A DNA stretch of 36,135 nucleotides, from positions 1-36,135 of the forward strand of contig JAAYBY010000107.1 in assembly GCA_012729935.1 (NCBI GenBank), read 5' to 3'. Position 1 is the first letter of the stretch. Every line of letters starts with the position of its first letter. This DNA is from Clostridiaceae bacterium (GTDB lineage Bacteria > Bacillota > Clostridia > Saccharofermentanales > UBA5734). The notes beneath the pieces are model-generated. The model saw only the letters and a program-made list of their open reading frames with translations. It was not told the DNA's origin and made no database searches. Made by a program: the position numbers and the translations under genes. Below are positions 1-8,584 of this stretch, piece after piece.

Positions 1-431
1 GCAGGCCGATGGACGTCAACAGACGTCAATAGCGGCTTCTTTCCTTTTCGCTTCAAATGCAGCGCCAGTTTGGCCGCTGTGGTCGTCTTACCGGCACCCT
101 GCAGGCCATATAACATCACAACGGTGAATCCGGTCGGCGAAACGGCCAATTTACTGACTTTCTCGCCCAGGATATCGACCAGAGCCTCGTGAACGATCTT
201 GACGATCTGCTGCCCCGGCGTTAACGATTCTGTTACCGCGCTGCCACGTGCTTTTTCTGAAATTTCATCAATCAGGTTCTTAACGACATCGTAATGGACA
301 TCTGCCTCCAGTAAAGCCAGACGGATTTCACGCATCATGTCTTTGAGATCTTGTTCACTGATTCGTGATTTACCACGCATACGGCCGACAATTGCGGTCA
401 GTTTATTAGAAAGCCCATCCAGTAAAGCCAT
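1..431 (-). CDS. ffh: Signal recognition particle GTPase Ffh (N-terminal part, runs off the window)
   Basis: This is the protein subunit of the signal recognition particle, which binds signal sequences on ribosomes and delivers them to FtsY at the membrane. I translated the open frame from the ATG at 431 to the left edge (about 143 codons). It has the helical N domain followed by the G1 motif GLQGAGKTTTAAKLA and a DVHRP motif where most Ffh proteins have DVYRP. The G2-G5 motifs and the methionine-rich M domain lie outside the window. The start follows an AGGAG-like site (AACGGAGGATTTTG just before the ATG). ylxM sits 12 bases upstream on the same strand, the usual ylxM-ffh pair, and both are probably expressed from the promoter at 795-823. 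Identity is close to certain; only completeness is unknown. Confidence 0.95.
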   Translation of the reverse strand, partial: MALLDGLSNKLTAIVGRMRGKSRISEQDLKDMMREIRLALLEADVHYDVVKNLIDEISEKARGSAVTESLTPGQQIVKIVHEALVDILGEKVSKLAVSPTGFTVVMLYGLQGAGKTTTAAKLALHLKRKGKKPLLTSVDVHRP

Positions 432-443
432 CAAAATCCTCCG

Positions 444-788
444 TTACAAAATTTGTTCTAGTTTCAGCAGTCGGGCCCGTACAGATTCAATCTGACCTTG
501 ATCCAGTTCCTGGATTGCCTGACTGATCTCGTTTTTCTGATTGACAAAGCGCGTTGCCAGACCCAGCTTTTCCTCGTATTGTCTCAAACGATCCAATCCC
601 TGATGCAGACGATCGTGAACGGCCTGCCTGCTGATAGCGTGCTGTTCGGCAATTTCAGCCAATGACAGATCATCTTCGAAATAACTGGTCAGAACTTCTC
701 GTGCGCGCTCAGACAGCAGCTGCCCGTAAAAATCAAGGAGCAAACTGATTTGAGCACGATCGTCCTGTCTGTCTGTAACCGAATTCAT
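444..788 (-). CDS. ylxM: YlxM/p13-family helix-turn-helix protein, partner of Ffh
   Basis: This is a small putative DNA-binding protein of 114 residues, the usual length for the UPF0122/YlxM family. Members are encoded just upstream of ffh and are thought to modulate the signal recognition particle pathway. The N-terminal two-thirds resembles a sigma-70 region 4-like helix-turn-helix: LSERAREVLTSYFEDDLSLA is followed by EIAEQHAISRQAVHDRLHQG, a clear recognition-helix pattern at about residues 45-65. The C-terminal third is a charged helix. The gene is 12 bases upstream of ffh and separated from ftsY by 62 bases holding a promoter and a perfect inverted repeat. Family assignment is firm. The exact regulatory role is not established by the sequence. 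Confidence 0.93.
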   Translation of the reverse strand: MNSVTDRQDDRAQISLLLDFYGQLLSERAREVLTSYFEDDLSLAEIAEQHAISRQAVHDRLHQGLDRLRQYEEKLGLATRFVNQKNEISQAIQELDQGQIESVRARLLKLEQIL

Positions 789-794
789 TTGACA

Positions 795-823
795 AGAATA
801 TCAGACAGCAGGAAGTCTGTCAA
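795..823 (-). promoter_or_regulatory. Promoter of ylxM-ffh
   Basis: On the minus strand a TTGACA box (818-823) is followed after exactly 17 bases by TATTCT (795-800), which lies just upstream of the ylxM start at 788. The short leader implied is only a few bases, so initiation may be nearly leaderless or use a closely placed start. The box means ylxM-ffh can be expressed independently of ftsY upstream. Confidence 0.65.
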
Positions 824-841
824 GCATATAAGCTTGACAGA
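816..841. promoter_or_regulatory. Perfect 10-bp inverted repeat overlapping the ylxM -35 box
   Basis: TCTGTCAAGC (816-825) and GCTTGACAGA (832-841) are perfect reverse complements separated by ATATAA. The left arm contains the -35 hexamer of the ylxM promoter. No T-run follows on the minus strand, so it is not a typical terminator for ftsY. An operator, possibly for YlxM itself, is an inference. Confidence 0.45.
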
Positions 842-850
842 TCGATTAAT

Positions 851-1783
851 TTACTGGAAATTTGATTCGGATTCATCCGGTATCAACGCGTTAACAAATG
901 CTTGCGGATCGAAATCTGACAAATCATCGATTCCTTCTCCCAGACCGGCCAGACAAATAGGTGTCTGCGTCTGATGGGCGACGGCAACTGCAACACCGCC
1001 TTTGGCATTTCCATCGAGCTTGGTGATGACTAGACCCGTAATCTCCGTTGTCTCGTGGAATACTTTTGCCTGCTGAACGGCATTTTGTCCCGTTGTCGCA
1101 TCGATAACAAGAAGTGATTCGCAGTGTGACTGCGGTGCTTCTCGTTCAATGACTCGACGGATTTTGGCCAGTTCATCCATCAGGTTTTTTTTGTTGTGCA
1201 GACGGCCTGCGGTATCGATAATCAGCACATCAGCATTTCTGGCTTTAGCCCCGCTTATGGCATCATAGACGACTGACGCGGGATCTGCTCCAACCTGGTG
1301 GGCAACAACCGGTGTCTGTGTCACGTTGCCCCAGTGCTTTAGCTGATCAATCGCTGCCGCCCGGAATGTATCCGCTGCTGCCAGCATGACCTTATAGCCC
1401 TGACTTTGAAAACGGTGACATAGTTTTCCGGCAGTCGTTGTTTTACCGGTACCGTTCACGCCAACCAATAAAATAACTGTCATGGCCTCATGATTGACCG
1501 TCAAAAACCGCGGACTGCCGAGAATCTCCAGCCAGATAGATTTCAGATAGCTGGTCACCTGCGCTCGGTCAGCTGATCCGCCGCCACGTATTTTTTCTTT
1601 GAGCCGGTCGAGAATATCCGTCGATGCAGCCATACCAAAATCTGCCTGGACCATCAGGGCTTCAAGCTCATCGAGCATTGTTTCGTCGAATGCCGTTACG
1701 GATGCTGTAATTCGGTTTAATCCGCCGGTTATCAGGTCTCTGGTTTTCTTCATACCCCGTTTAAAGGAGTCAAATAACGTCAT
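851..1783 (-). CDS. ftsY: Signal recognition particle receptor FtsY
   Basis: This SRP-receptor GTPase docks the Ffh-ribosome complex at the cytoplasmic membrane. It has 310 residues, the compact size seen in Gram-positives, without the long acidic A domain of E. coli. An N domain (residues 1-95) precedes the G domain, with P-loop GVNGTGKTT at about 108-116, the ADTFRAAAIDQL motif at about 135-147, DTAGRLH, and TKLDGNAKGG near the C terminus. The start is preceded by GAGAGG. It lies 16 bases downstream of smc, and the smc-ftsY-ylxM-ffh order is typical of Bacillota. It is probably co-transcribed with rnc and smc. Confidence 0.97.
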   Translation of the reverse strand: MTLFDSFKRGMKKTRDLITGGLNRITASVTAFDETMLDELEALMVQADFGMAASTDILDRLKEKIRGGGSADRAQVTSYLKSIWLEILGSPRFLTVNHEAMTVILLVGVNGTGKTTTAGKLCHRFQSQGYKVMLAAADTFRAAAIDQLKHWGNVTQTPVVAHQVGADPASVVYDAISGAKARNADVLIIDTAGRLHNKKNLMDELAKIRRVIEREAPQSHCESLLVIDATTGQNAVQQAKVFHETTEITGLVITKLDGNAKGGVAVAVAHQTQTPICLAGLGEGIDDLSDFDPQAFVNALIPDESESNFQ

Positions 1784-1799
1784 GTTGGTTCCTCTCCAC

Positions 1800-4700
1800 T
1801 TAATCAGTCAGTTTCATTGATAAAATGCGTGAAATGCCGCGTTCAGGCATCGTTACGCCGTAAAGCCGGTCAGCTGCCTCCATGGTGCCTTTTCGATGCG
1901 TCACCAGGATAAACTGTGATTCATGCGAGTACCGGCGTATGTATTCCGTAAACCGGATGACATTGGCATCATCAAGAGACGCCTCTACTTCATCAAGCAC
2001 ACAGAAAGGTGTCGGCCTGAGTTTAAGGATGGCAAACAGCAAGGCAATCGCAGTGAGGCTTCGCTCGCCGCCTGACAGCAGCAGCAGATTCTGAAGCTTT
2101 TTACCAGGAGGTTGTGCTTTAATCTCGATACCGCAATTCAAGACATCAGACTCATCTTCAAGATTGACTTCAGCTGTTCCGCCTCCGAACAGTTCGGAAA
2201 ACACCTGGCAGAAATTTTCATTGATCAGTCTGAAATGTGCCATGAACTGCTTCTTCATTTCCTGGATCAAACCATCGATCACGCTGGTCAGCTGGTGTCT
2301 GGCCTGTTCGATATCATCTCTTTGCTTCGTTATAAAGGCATAACGGTTCCGGACAGCAATGTGTTCATCAATAGCGCCGATATTAACCGGTCCCAGTTCT
2401 TTTATCTGGTTTTTCAGAAGGTTAACGTGTTTGGTTGTTTCAGAGCGGTTCAGAGACGGCTGTTTCCATTGTTCAGCCTGATCTGCTGTCAATTCATAAA
2501 ACTCCCACAATCTGTTCTTGGCATCATCAATCTGTCCCTCGTAGCGGGATGCTTTTGCTTCAATCCGGCTGATTTCACCTTGTAATGAAGCAATACGGCT
2601 TGTCGCAGATTCCAGCTTCTCGAAAAAGCTGTTCTGCTCCCCTTCCAGACGTGATTTCTCCTCAAATAGCTGTTGAGCCTGATGCGACAGCTCTGTTTCC
2701 TTCTTCTGGAGCTGATCAAGATTCTGTGTATCTTCAACCTGCTCTTTTTGCAGGCGATTGATTTCGTCTTGATACTCCACCTGGTCCTGACGTCTCCTGG
2801 TTAACCGGCCGGTCCGGCTTAACCGGTCCTGTTCAATCCGGCTGATCATTTCCTCTGCTGCCTGAATGGACTCCTCAATTGACTGCAGTGAAACACGCCA
2901 TTCGGTCACAGTCTCACGTAAATCATCGCGTTTGAGACGATCTTCACGACTGCTGCCTTCCTGTTCACTGATTGACTGACGCAGGTTTGCAAGTGTCTGT
3001 TCCATCGATGCGATGTTCTGGAGGATTGATTCCTTGTCCGCTTGTATTTGAGTCAGCTGCTGGTTTAATTGCTGTTGATCTGAGATTAGGATTTCCCGCT
3101 GACTCGCTGTTTTTTTCTGTTCTTCACTGACCGATGCGATTTGTGCTTCCAGACGGATTCGTTCATGAGACCGTTCTAAACGGTTTTGCTCTATCTGGGC
3201 GAGCTTTCCGGCTTGGTCGTTCAGGCTTGTTTCGTCTGTTTTCAGCTGCTGTTCCATTGCCTTTATAGACGCGTTAACGGTTTCAATCGTCACTTTAAGC
3301 GTCTCAATATCGCGTGCTCTGCCCAGCAATCCGCTGCCGCCTTGTTTCTGATAACCACCGGTCATCGAACCACCCGGGGCGATCACATCGCCTTCAAGCG
3401 TAACCAGTCGCAGAGTCTGTCCAGATTGGCGTGAAAGTTTCATTGCCGTGTTCAAATCTTCTGCGACAACAACACGGCCGAGCAGATAAAGCACAACGTT
3501 CTCCAGTTCAGGATCCGCTGTTACCAAATCACTCGCCAGGCCGACAAATCCAGGCAGATTTTGAACAGATGTGATTTGATTTTTTTCTAAGGGTCTGGCT
3601 CTCAATGTATCAAGCGGTAAAAAAGTTGCACGACCTGATCGGGTCTGCTTGAGATCTTCAATCAGACGTGCGGCTGTCTTCTGGTTGTCTGTGACGATGT
3701 TCTGAATAGCAGCACCGAGTGCTGTTTCAATTGCGCGTTCATACCGGTTTTCCGTATATATCAGAGATCCGACAGTCCCCTTGATTCCTGTCCCGAAACC
3801 AGGGTGTTCATCAACCTTTTTGAGGATTGAACGGACAGCCTGCTGATAACCTTCGTAGTTTCTTTCCAGTTTTTCAAGCATTTGCAGCCGGTATGACTGA
3901 TTGCGCAGCTCCTGACGCTCTGTCTCCAGTTTTTTCGCCAGGCTGTTGCATCTGTCCCGTTGTTGATCGATTTCTTCTTTGAGCGCTGAATAAACTTCGT
4001 TTTGCTCTGTCTGCTCGACATCAAGCTGTGTCATCGCTCCTTGTTTTTCTTCCTGCAGGATGCGCAGGCGATCCAAATCACTGATTCGTTCAAGCAACTC
4101 TTTATCGATGGCCTTAATTCGGTTTTGGACCAGGTCGATCTGGTTATCAAGCTGTCCCAGCCGTGACTTTGCGTCAAATGCCTTGTCCAGCAATTCGTCC
4201 AGATGCGTTTTATCCGCTTCAATCTTTTTTTCTGAAGCATCCAGGGTCTGAACCAGAAGTGACATCTCGGCTTCTGCAGCTTTTAATTTTGCATTGTAGA
4301 CTTCACGCTGCTTATGCAGCGTATCGGATTTTGCCTGTCGAGATGCAATTTCCTGATCAAACTCTCCAATGTTGCCGCTTAATTCCAATTCCTCTGCCGA
4401 AGCCAGTTGAATCTGATCATGAAGATGTCGAATCTTTTCACTGTGCAAGGCCAATTTTCGCTGGTAATCATGCGTTTCCTGATTCATGTGTGCCAAGCGC
4501 TGATTAATAGACTGACTTTCTATATCGAGTGCTTCGAGACGCTCGACAGTCTGATGATTTTCTGTTCTGATGTGCGTCAGATGGGCATTGGCCTGCGCCA
4601 AGTCAGATAACACCAGATTTTTCTCGCTATCTGCTTCATCTATCCTCTGCTGATACTGGTCAATCTGATCCAGGATCAGTGCGATTTCTTCGCCTTTCAA

Positions 4701-5363
4701 TTTTTCACTCAGCGTCTGGTACTGACGGGCTGCATCAGCCTGCTCAGCCAACGGTTCTAATCGGCTTTCCAGTTCAGCGATCAGATCATTGATCCGGATA
4801 AGATTCTGTTCTGTTCCCTGAAGCTTTCGTTCAGATTCTTCCTTACGCGTCTTATATTTAACGATACCGGATGCTTCTTCAAAGATGCGTCTTCTCTCCT
4901 CAGAACGGTGGCTTAGAATCTCATCGACCCTGCCCTGGCCAACGATTGAGTAACCGTCGCGACCCAGTCCTGTATCCATAAACAAACGTGAAATATCACG
5001 CAGCCGGCAGGTTGTCTTGTTGAGCAGATATTCACTTTCGCCGGAACGGTAAAGACGCCGTGTAATCTGGATTTCTGAATAGTCCAGCGGCAGACGGCCG
5101 TCTGTGTTATCGATGACCATCGTGACTTCGGCAAAACTCATCGCACGTCTCGATTGCGTACCCGTGAAAATAACATCTTCCATTCGGGCACCGCGCAGCG
5201 TTTTAATGCTTTGTTCACCAAGCACCCATCGGATCGCATCGGTTACGTTAGATTTTCCGCTGCCGTTCGGGCCGATAATGGCTGTGACACCTTCATCAAA
5301 TGCAATGACAGTTTTTTCTGGAAATGATTTGAACCCTTGTATTTCAAGAGCTTTGAGATGCAT
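1800..5363 (-). CDS. smc: Chromosome partition protein SMC
   Basis: This is the structural-maintenance-of-chromosomes ATPase that forms the ring of the condensin complex with ScpA and ScpB and compacts and separates new chromosomes. At 1187 residues it is full length. Walker A GPNGSGKSN is at residues 31-39. Two long coiled-coil arms, rich in Q, E, K and L, flank a hinge at about residues 510-670 containing GFGTGIKGTVGSL and glycine motifs such as GGSMTGGYQ. The ABC signature LLLSGGERSLTAIALL and the Walker B motif FCVLDEVEASLDDAN are near the C terminus. A GGGGG ribosome site lies upstream of the ATG. It follows rnc by 14 bases and precedes ftsY. scpA and scpB are not in the window. Confidence 0.98.
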   Translation of the reverse strand: MHLKALEIQGFKSFPEKTVIAFDEGVTAIIGPNGSGKSNVTDAIRWVLGEQSIKTLRGARMEDVIFTGTQSRRAMSFAEVTMVIDNTDGRLPLDYSEIQITRRLYRSGESEYLLNKTTCRLRDISRLFMDTGLGRDGYSIVGQGRVDEILSHRSEERRRIFEEASGIVKYKTRKEESERKLQGTEQNLIRINDLIAELESRLEPLAEQADAARQYQTLSEKLKGEEIALILDQIDQYQQRIDEADSEKNLVLSDLAQANAHLTHIRTENHQTVERLEALDIESQSINQRLAHMNQETHDYQRKLALHSEKIRHLHDQIQLASAEELELSGNIGEFDQEIASRQAKSDTLHKQREVYNAKLKAAEAEMSLLVQTLDASEKKIEADKTHLDELLDKAFDAKSRLGQLDNQIDLVQNRIKAIDKELLERISDLDRLRILQEEKQGAMTQLDVEQTEQNEVYSALKEEIDQQRDRCNSLAKKLETERQELRNQSYRLQMLEKLERNYEGYQQAVRSILKKVDEHPGFGTGIKGTVGSLIYTENRYERAIETALGAAIQNIVTDNQKTAARLIEDLKQTRSGRATFLPLDTLRARPLEKNQITSVQNLPGFVGLASDLVTADPELENVVLYLLGRVVVAEDLNTAMKLSRQSGQTLRLVTLEGDVIAPGGSMTGGYQKQGGSGLLGRARDIETLKVTIETVNASIKAMEQQLKTDETSLNDQAGKLAQIEQNRLERSHERIRLEAQIASVSEEQKKTASQREILISDQQQLNQQLTQIQADKESILQNIASMEQTLANLRQSISEQEGSSREDRLKRDDLRETVTEWRVSLQSIEESIQAAEEMISRIEQDRLSRTGRLTRRRQDQVEYQDEINRLQKEQVEDTQNLDQLQKKETELSHQAQQLFEEKSRLEGEQNSFFEKLESATSRIASLQGEISRIEAKASRYEGQIDDAKNRLWEFYELTADQAEQWKQPSLNRSETTKHVNLLKNQIKELGPVNIGAIDEHIAVRNRYAFITKQRDDIEQARHQLTSVIDGLIQEMKKQFMAHFRLINENFCQVFSELFGGGTAEVNLEDESDVLNCGIEIKAQPPGKKLQNLLLLSGGERSLTAIALLFAILKLRPTPFCVLDEVEASLDDANVIRFTEYIRRYSHESQFILVTHRKGTMEAADRLYGVTMPERGISRILSMKLTD

Positions 5364-5377
5364 CTTAGATCCCCCGG

Positions 5378-6094
5378 TTAATCAGATGTTCGGCGTGTAC
5401 ACCCTTCCCGGCTACAGTCCAGCTTTTCGAGAGCATCTCGAGAGGCGTTCTGTTCAGCTTCTTTTTTGCTGCTTCCGTTACCGGACGCAATCAGCTGGCC
5501 ATCAACGATGACACCTGCTGTAAAGACACGCTCATGAACAGGACCGGTTTCCTTCAGGATGATAAATTCAAGTGTACTGTTTCCGCGTGTCGCCTGGACA
5601 TTTTCGATCAGGCGACTCTTATAATCATACACCAGATCGCCTGCAAGCGCTAACTTAAGCGGTTCATCAAGCAATCGTCGGATAATCTCGCCTGTTTTCT
5701 CATAACCAGCATCCAAAAACAGGGCGCCGAAAAGTGCCTCGACTGCGTTGGCCAGATTGGATGGCTTTTCACGGCCGCCCGTCGCTTCTTCCCCTTTTCC
5801 CAGAAAAAGACATTGTCCCAGGTTCATTTGCCCGGCTAAAGCGGCTAATGTCGTTTCCCTGACGACAAGTGCCCGGATCTTGGTCATATATCCTTCCGCA
5901 TACTGGTCCGGCTCTCGAAAAAGCATATCACTGATTGCGAGATCCAGAACAGCATCACCCAGAAATTCCAAACGTTCATTGTCGGGTAATCGATCCTGTC
6001 TGTGTTCATACGCGTATGTTGAATGGGTTAACGCTTCCAGGATCAGATTCGGATTCTGAAATGTATACTGCATCACGTTATAAACGTTCTGCAT
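5378..6094 (-). CDS. rnc: Ribonuclease III
   Basis: This double-strand-specific endoribonuclease matures rRNA and processes mRNA. With the start at 6094 it has 238 residues, the family norm. The catalytic domain contains the signature NERLEFLGDAVLDLA (metal-binding E and D) and GKGEEATGGREKPSNLANAVEALFGA with the second acidic pair. The C-terminal dsRNA-binding domain covers about the last 70 residues (SGNGSSKKEAEQNASRDALEKL). An upstream ATG at 6187 would add 31 residues but has no ribosome site, overlaps the acpP stop and would read through the acpP terminator hairpin. AGGAG lies upstream of 6094, with a TTG at 6097 as an alternative start. A hairpin at 6110-6138 covers the ribosome site. 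Product certain; start about 75% sure. Confidence 0.93.
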   Translation of the reverse strand: MQNVYNVMQYTFQNPNLILEALTHSTYAYEHRQDRLPDNERLEFLGDAVLDLAISDMLFREPDQYAEGYMTKIRALVVRETTLAALAGQMNLGQCLFLGKGEEATGGREKPSNLANAVEALFGALFLDAGYEKTGEIIRRLLDEPLKLALAGDLVYDYKSRLIENVQATRGNSTLEFIILKETGPVHERVFTAGVIVDGQLIASGNGSSKKEAEQNASRDALEKLDCSREGCTRRTSD

Positions 6095-6109
6095 CAACTT
6101 TTCAGTCTT

Positions 6110-6138
6110 ATCTCCTGTGACATGATCACACCAGAGAT
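6110..6138 (-). promoter_or_regulatory. Leader hairpin sequestering the rnc ribosome site
   Basis: In the minus-strand RNA, ATCTC and GAGAT form an outer 5-bp helix and TGTGA with TCACA an inner 5-bp helix around a TCATG loop, with a small internal loop between them. The GGAG of the rnc ribosome site lies in the 3' arm. RNase III genes are often autoregulated by cleavage of a leader stem in other bacteria; application here is inference. Confidence 0.4.
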
Positions 6139-6150
6139 CTTCACTTTTCT

Positions 6151-6177
6151 GGAAAATAAGCCCCCTTAGGGGCTTAT
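6151..6177 (-). terminator. Rho-independent terminator after acpP
   Basis: A perfect 9-bp stem, ATAAGCCCC with GGGGCTTAT, and a 4-base loop sit directly after the acpP stop codon and are followed by TTTT on the minus strand. It probably ends most acpP transcripts, so rnc-smc-ftsY would depend on readthrough or on an unrecognised promoter. It also argues against the long rnc start at 6187. Confidence 0.75.
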
Positions 6178-6179
6178 CA

Positions 6180-6419
6180 TCAGGCATTGTTTTTTATAAA
6201 ATCGACGGCATCTCCGACCGTCTTGATACGCTCGGCTTCCTCATCCGGAATCGAGATGCCGAACTCCTGCTCCATCGCCATAACGAGCTCAACGATATCC
6301 AGGGAATCGGCATTGAGGTCATCAATAAAATTGGAGTCCATCGATACTGCATCTTCATCGACACCCAGCTGGTCGACAAGAATGGTGCGTACACTTTCGA
6401 AAATCTGTTCATTTGACAT
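6180..6419 (-). CDS. acpP: Acyl carrier protein
   Basis: This small acidic protein carries growing acyl chains on a 4'-phosphopantetheine arm in fatty-acid and phospholipid synthesis. It has 79 residues, the standard size, and the prosthetic-group motif NADSLDIVELVMAMEQEF with modified Ser39. The helical pattern and acid content fit the family throughout. The start is preceded by a strong AGGAGG site. It has its own promoter region (6475-6500) and its own terminator (6151-6177), fitting the very high expression of acpP. No fab genes are adjacent in this window. Confidence 0.98.
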   Translation of the reverse strand: MSNEQIFESVRTILVDQLGVDEDAVSMDSNFIDDLNADSLDIVELVMAMEQEFGISIPDEEAERIKTVGDAVDFIKNNA

Positions 6420-6462
6420 ATAGTATTCCTCCTGTTTTCAAGGCTTTTAACGTCTTTCAACA

Positions 6463-6503
6463 CTCTCGGGCGAGAGCATATCATAGTTTTATTTGATAAT
6501 CAA
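6463..6503 (-). promoter_or_regulatory. acpP promoter with overlapping inverted repeat
   Basis: On the minus strand TTGATT is followed after 17 bases by TATGCT (6475-6480); a TTGACA lies further upstream. The inverted repeat CTCTCG-GG-CGAGAG (6463-6476) overlaps the end of the -10 box and the likely start site, where an operator would act. I do not recognise it as a FapR site. Confidence 0.45.
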
Positions 6504-6555
6504 GATTTTGTCAAGCAATTGATCATTAAATTCACGGTTTCTTCATGTAATGCAT

Positions 6556-7170
6556 TCAGGTATCATGCTCTGGCTGGTTAAGGAGTGAGCGGTGATGGTA
6601 AAGATACTGCATACCTGAAAGAAGTGTCATAACCACAGCAATCATGAGAAAGCTGTTATTGACCGCGATCAGAATTCTCGGTTCAAAATAACCTTCTGAG
6701 ATGGATAGAATAACCGGTTCAATCAGTAAAAGGAGCAACGCTATAATCTGAGAAACGGTCTTTGCCTTGCCTAGCCAGCCGGCAGCAATCACCTGTCCTT
6801 TTTCTGCCCCGATTAAACGGATGCCGGTTATAACGAACTCTCGGATAATAACGATTATGACAACCAGTGAATGAATCCGGCCGGTTTGAATCAAAACCAA
6901 CATGACTGAGATAACAAGCAGTTTATCTGCGATCGGATCAAGAAACTTGCCCAAATTGGTAACAAGATTCCGCTTCCGGGCGATGTGTCCATCCAGTAAG
7001 TCTGTTATTGAGGCGATGGCAAAAAGAAAAAAAGCGATCAGTCGTCCTGAATTTTGAATAAAGCCGTTCCAGTTGTCCCAAAAGGATGAATCCGGCATGG
7101 GAACAAGGAAAACCAAAATCAAGGGAATCAGGATGATGCGAAGCAGTGTCAAACGATTGGGTAAATTCAC
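6556..7170 (-). CDS. pgsA: CDP-diacylglycerol-glycerol-3-phosphate 3-phosphatidyltransferase
   Basis: This enzyme makes phosphatidylglycerophosphate from CDP-diacylglycerol and glycerol-3-phosphate, the committed step to phosphatidylglycerol, in the membrane. It has 204 residues with several hydrophobic helices and the CDP-alcohol phosphatidyltransferase motif (DG-x2-AR-x8-G-x3-D-x3-D) visible as DLLDGHIARKR followed by LGKFLDPIADK at about residues 62-87. The start is a GTG overlapping the rimO stop codon, with GGAG ten bases upstream inside rimO, which indicates translational coupling. The rimO-pgsA pair is common in Bacillota. I see no clear terminator after it. Confidence 0.94.
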   Translation of the reverse strand: MNLPNRLTLLRIILIPLILVFLVPMPDSSFWDNWNGFIQNSGRLIAFFLFAIASITDLLDGHIARKRNLVTNLGKFLDPIADKLLVISVMLVLIQTGRIHSLVVIIVIIREFVITGIRLIGAEKGQVIAAGWLGKAKTVSQIIALLLLLIEPVILSISEGYFEPRILIAVNNSFLMIAVVMTLLSGMQYLYHHRSLLNQPEHDT

Positions 7171-8549
7171 GAAACAGTCACTCCTGTCATTTCATAGGCA
7201 TCAGCAGACGCGATCCGAACATTTCTGGTTTGCCCCAACTCAACCGACTCATCAGAAGCGGCGACATAAATGATCGGATCTGTATCCGGTGCTTCACCAA
7301 AACTACGGCCTACATAAAATATACCACGCTCATCGATTGATTCAAGCGTTACCGAAACCACAGAACCGATTCGCTTTTCAGCCTGCTCGGCCGCAATGAC
7401 CTGCTGATGCAGCATCAGTCGGTCATATCGTTCCTGTGCGATTGTCGCGTCAACCCTGTTTTTCAGTTTATAGGCAGGCGTTCCTTCTTCAGGCGAGAAA
7501 ATGAAGCAGCCTAACCGATCAAAGCGAATATCTGTTATAAATTGGATCAAGGCGTTGAAATCGTCATCTGTTTCACCCGGAAAACCGACCATAACGGTTG
7601 TTCGCAAAATAATGTCCGGGATCTCCTGTCGCAAGCGGCCGAATAATGCGCTGAGTGATTCTGACCTGTCGGGTCTGTTCATACGGCGTAACATCGGATC
7701 AGAGGCGTGCTGTATGGGGATGTCAAGATAATGTGCTGCTTTATCCTGGCGTTTCAACACATCAATCAAATCATCAGTGACTCCATCTGCGTACGTATAC
7801 AATATTCGAACGAGCCGGACTTCAGGAATCTGACAGATCGTCTCGATCAGTTCGGGCAATCTTTGACGGCCATAGAGGTCAACGCCGTAAGCGCCGGTAT
7901 CCTGAGCAATCAGTATCAATTCGCCGTAACCCTCTTTACTCAGACGTTTAGCTTCCTGGATGATCTCTTCAAATGATCTTGACTGATACGGACCGCGAAT
8001 ACCGGGAATCGCACAATATGAACAGTGATTTGAACACCCTTCTGCAATTTTTATCCATGCATAATGCTGAGTCGACGGCTGGCGGGCTACTGTCAGATGA
8101 TCAAGGCAGCCGGGTTCTCCCGGCAGATACGGTCTGTTCGTTCCTGTTTCCAGTTGATCGATGTATTTGCTGATCTGCCCATAATCAGCTGTTCCAAGAA
8201 CCGCATCCACTTCAGGCAGTTCACGGTATATATCCTCTGCGTAACGTTGCGAAAGGCATCCGGTCACAATCAACCACTTGGCAGATCCTTGCGGCTGTTT
8301 GAAGGATGCCAGCTCAAGAATCGCATCGATTGATTCACGTTTTGCAGATTCAATGAAACCGCAGGTGTTGACAATCAGAATATCCGCCAGTTCAGGTGAT
8401 GATACACTCTTGAAACCGTCATCCATCAGAATTCGGGCCATACATTCAGCATCAACTAGATTCTTGGCACAACCGAGTGACAACAAGTAGTAGCGGTATT
8501 CATTTTTCCTGCTGCCTGTTTTTGTAACAGGGTCCATCATTTCTTTCAT
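7167..8549 (-). CDS. rimO: Ribosomal protein S12 methylthiotransferase RimO
   Basis: This radical SAM enzyme adds a methylthio group to the conserved aspartate of ribosomal protein S12. It has 460 residues. The N-terminal UPF0004 domain has three cluster cysteines (LGCAKN, NTCGFIESAKRES, TGCLSQRY). The central radical SAM domain has CSNHCSYCAIPGIRG at about residues 171-185. A TRAM domain ends the protein. The LGCAKNLVDAE and GFIESAKRES motifs and the length favour RimO over the related tRNA enzyme MiaB. The N-terminal extension is short and the exact start is uncertain because ATG codons cluster at 8537-8549. It is separated from recX by a terminator and overlaps pgsA. Confidence 0.94.
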   Translation of the reverse strand: MKEMMDPVTKTGSRKNEYRYYLLSLGCAKNLVDAECMARILMDDGFKSVSSPELADILIVNTCGFIESAKRESIDAILELASFKQPQGSAKWLIVTGCLSQRYAEDIYRELPEVDAVLGTADYGQISKYIDQLETGTNRPYLPGEPGCLDHLTVARQPSTQHYAWIKIAEGCSNHCSYCAIPGIRGPYQSRSFEEIIQEAKRLSKEGYGELILIAQDTGAYGVDLYGRQRLPELIETICQIPEVRLVRILYTYADGVTDDLIDVLKRQDKAAHYLDIPIQHASDPMLRRMNRPDRSESLSALFGRLRQEIPDIILRTTVMVGFPGETDDDFNALIQFITDIRFDRLGCFIFSPEEGTPAYKLKNRVDATIAQERYDRLMLHQQVIAAEQAEKRIGSVVSVTLESIDERGIFYVGRSFGEAPDTDPIIYVAASDESVELGQTRNVRIASADAYEMTGVTVS

Positions 8550-8584
8550 TCTATATACGCCTATCTATAAATTTTGCTGCTCTT

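Noticed and set aside
2112..2585. 157-codon plus-strand open frame within smc
   Set aside because: It lies antisense to the conserved SMC head and coiled coil and looks like a shadow frame.
6095..6187. Longer N terminus for RNase III starting at 6187
   Set aside because: No ribosome site, and it would be translated through the acpP terminator hairpin; the family N terminus fits a start at 6094.
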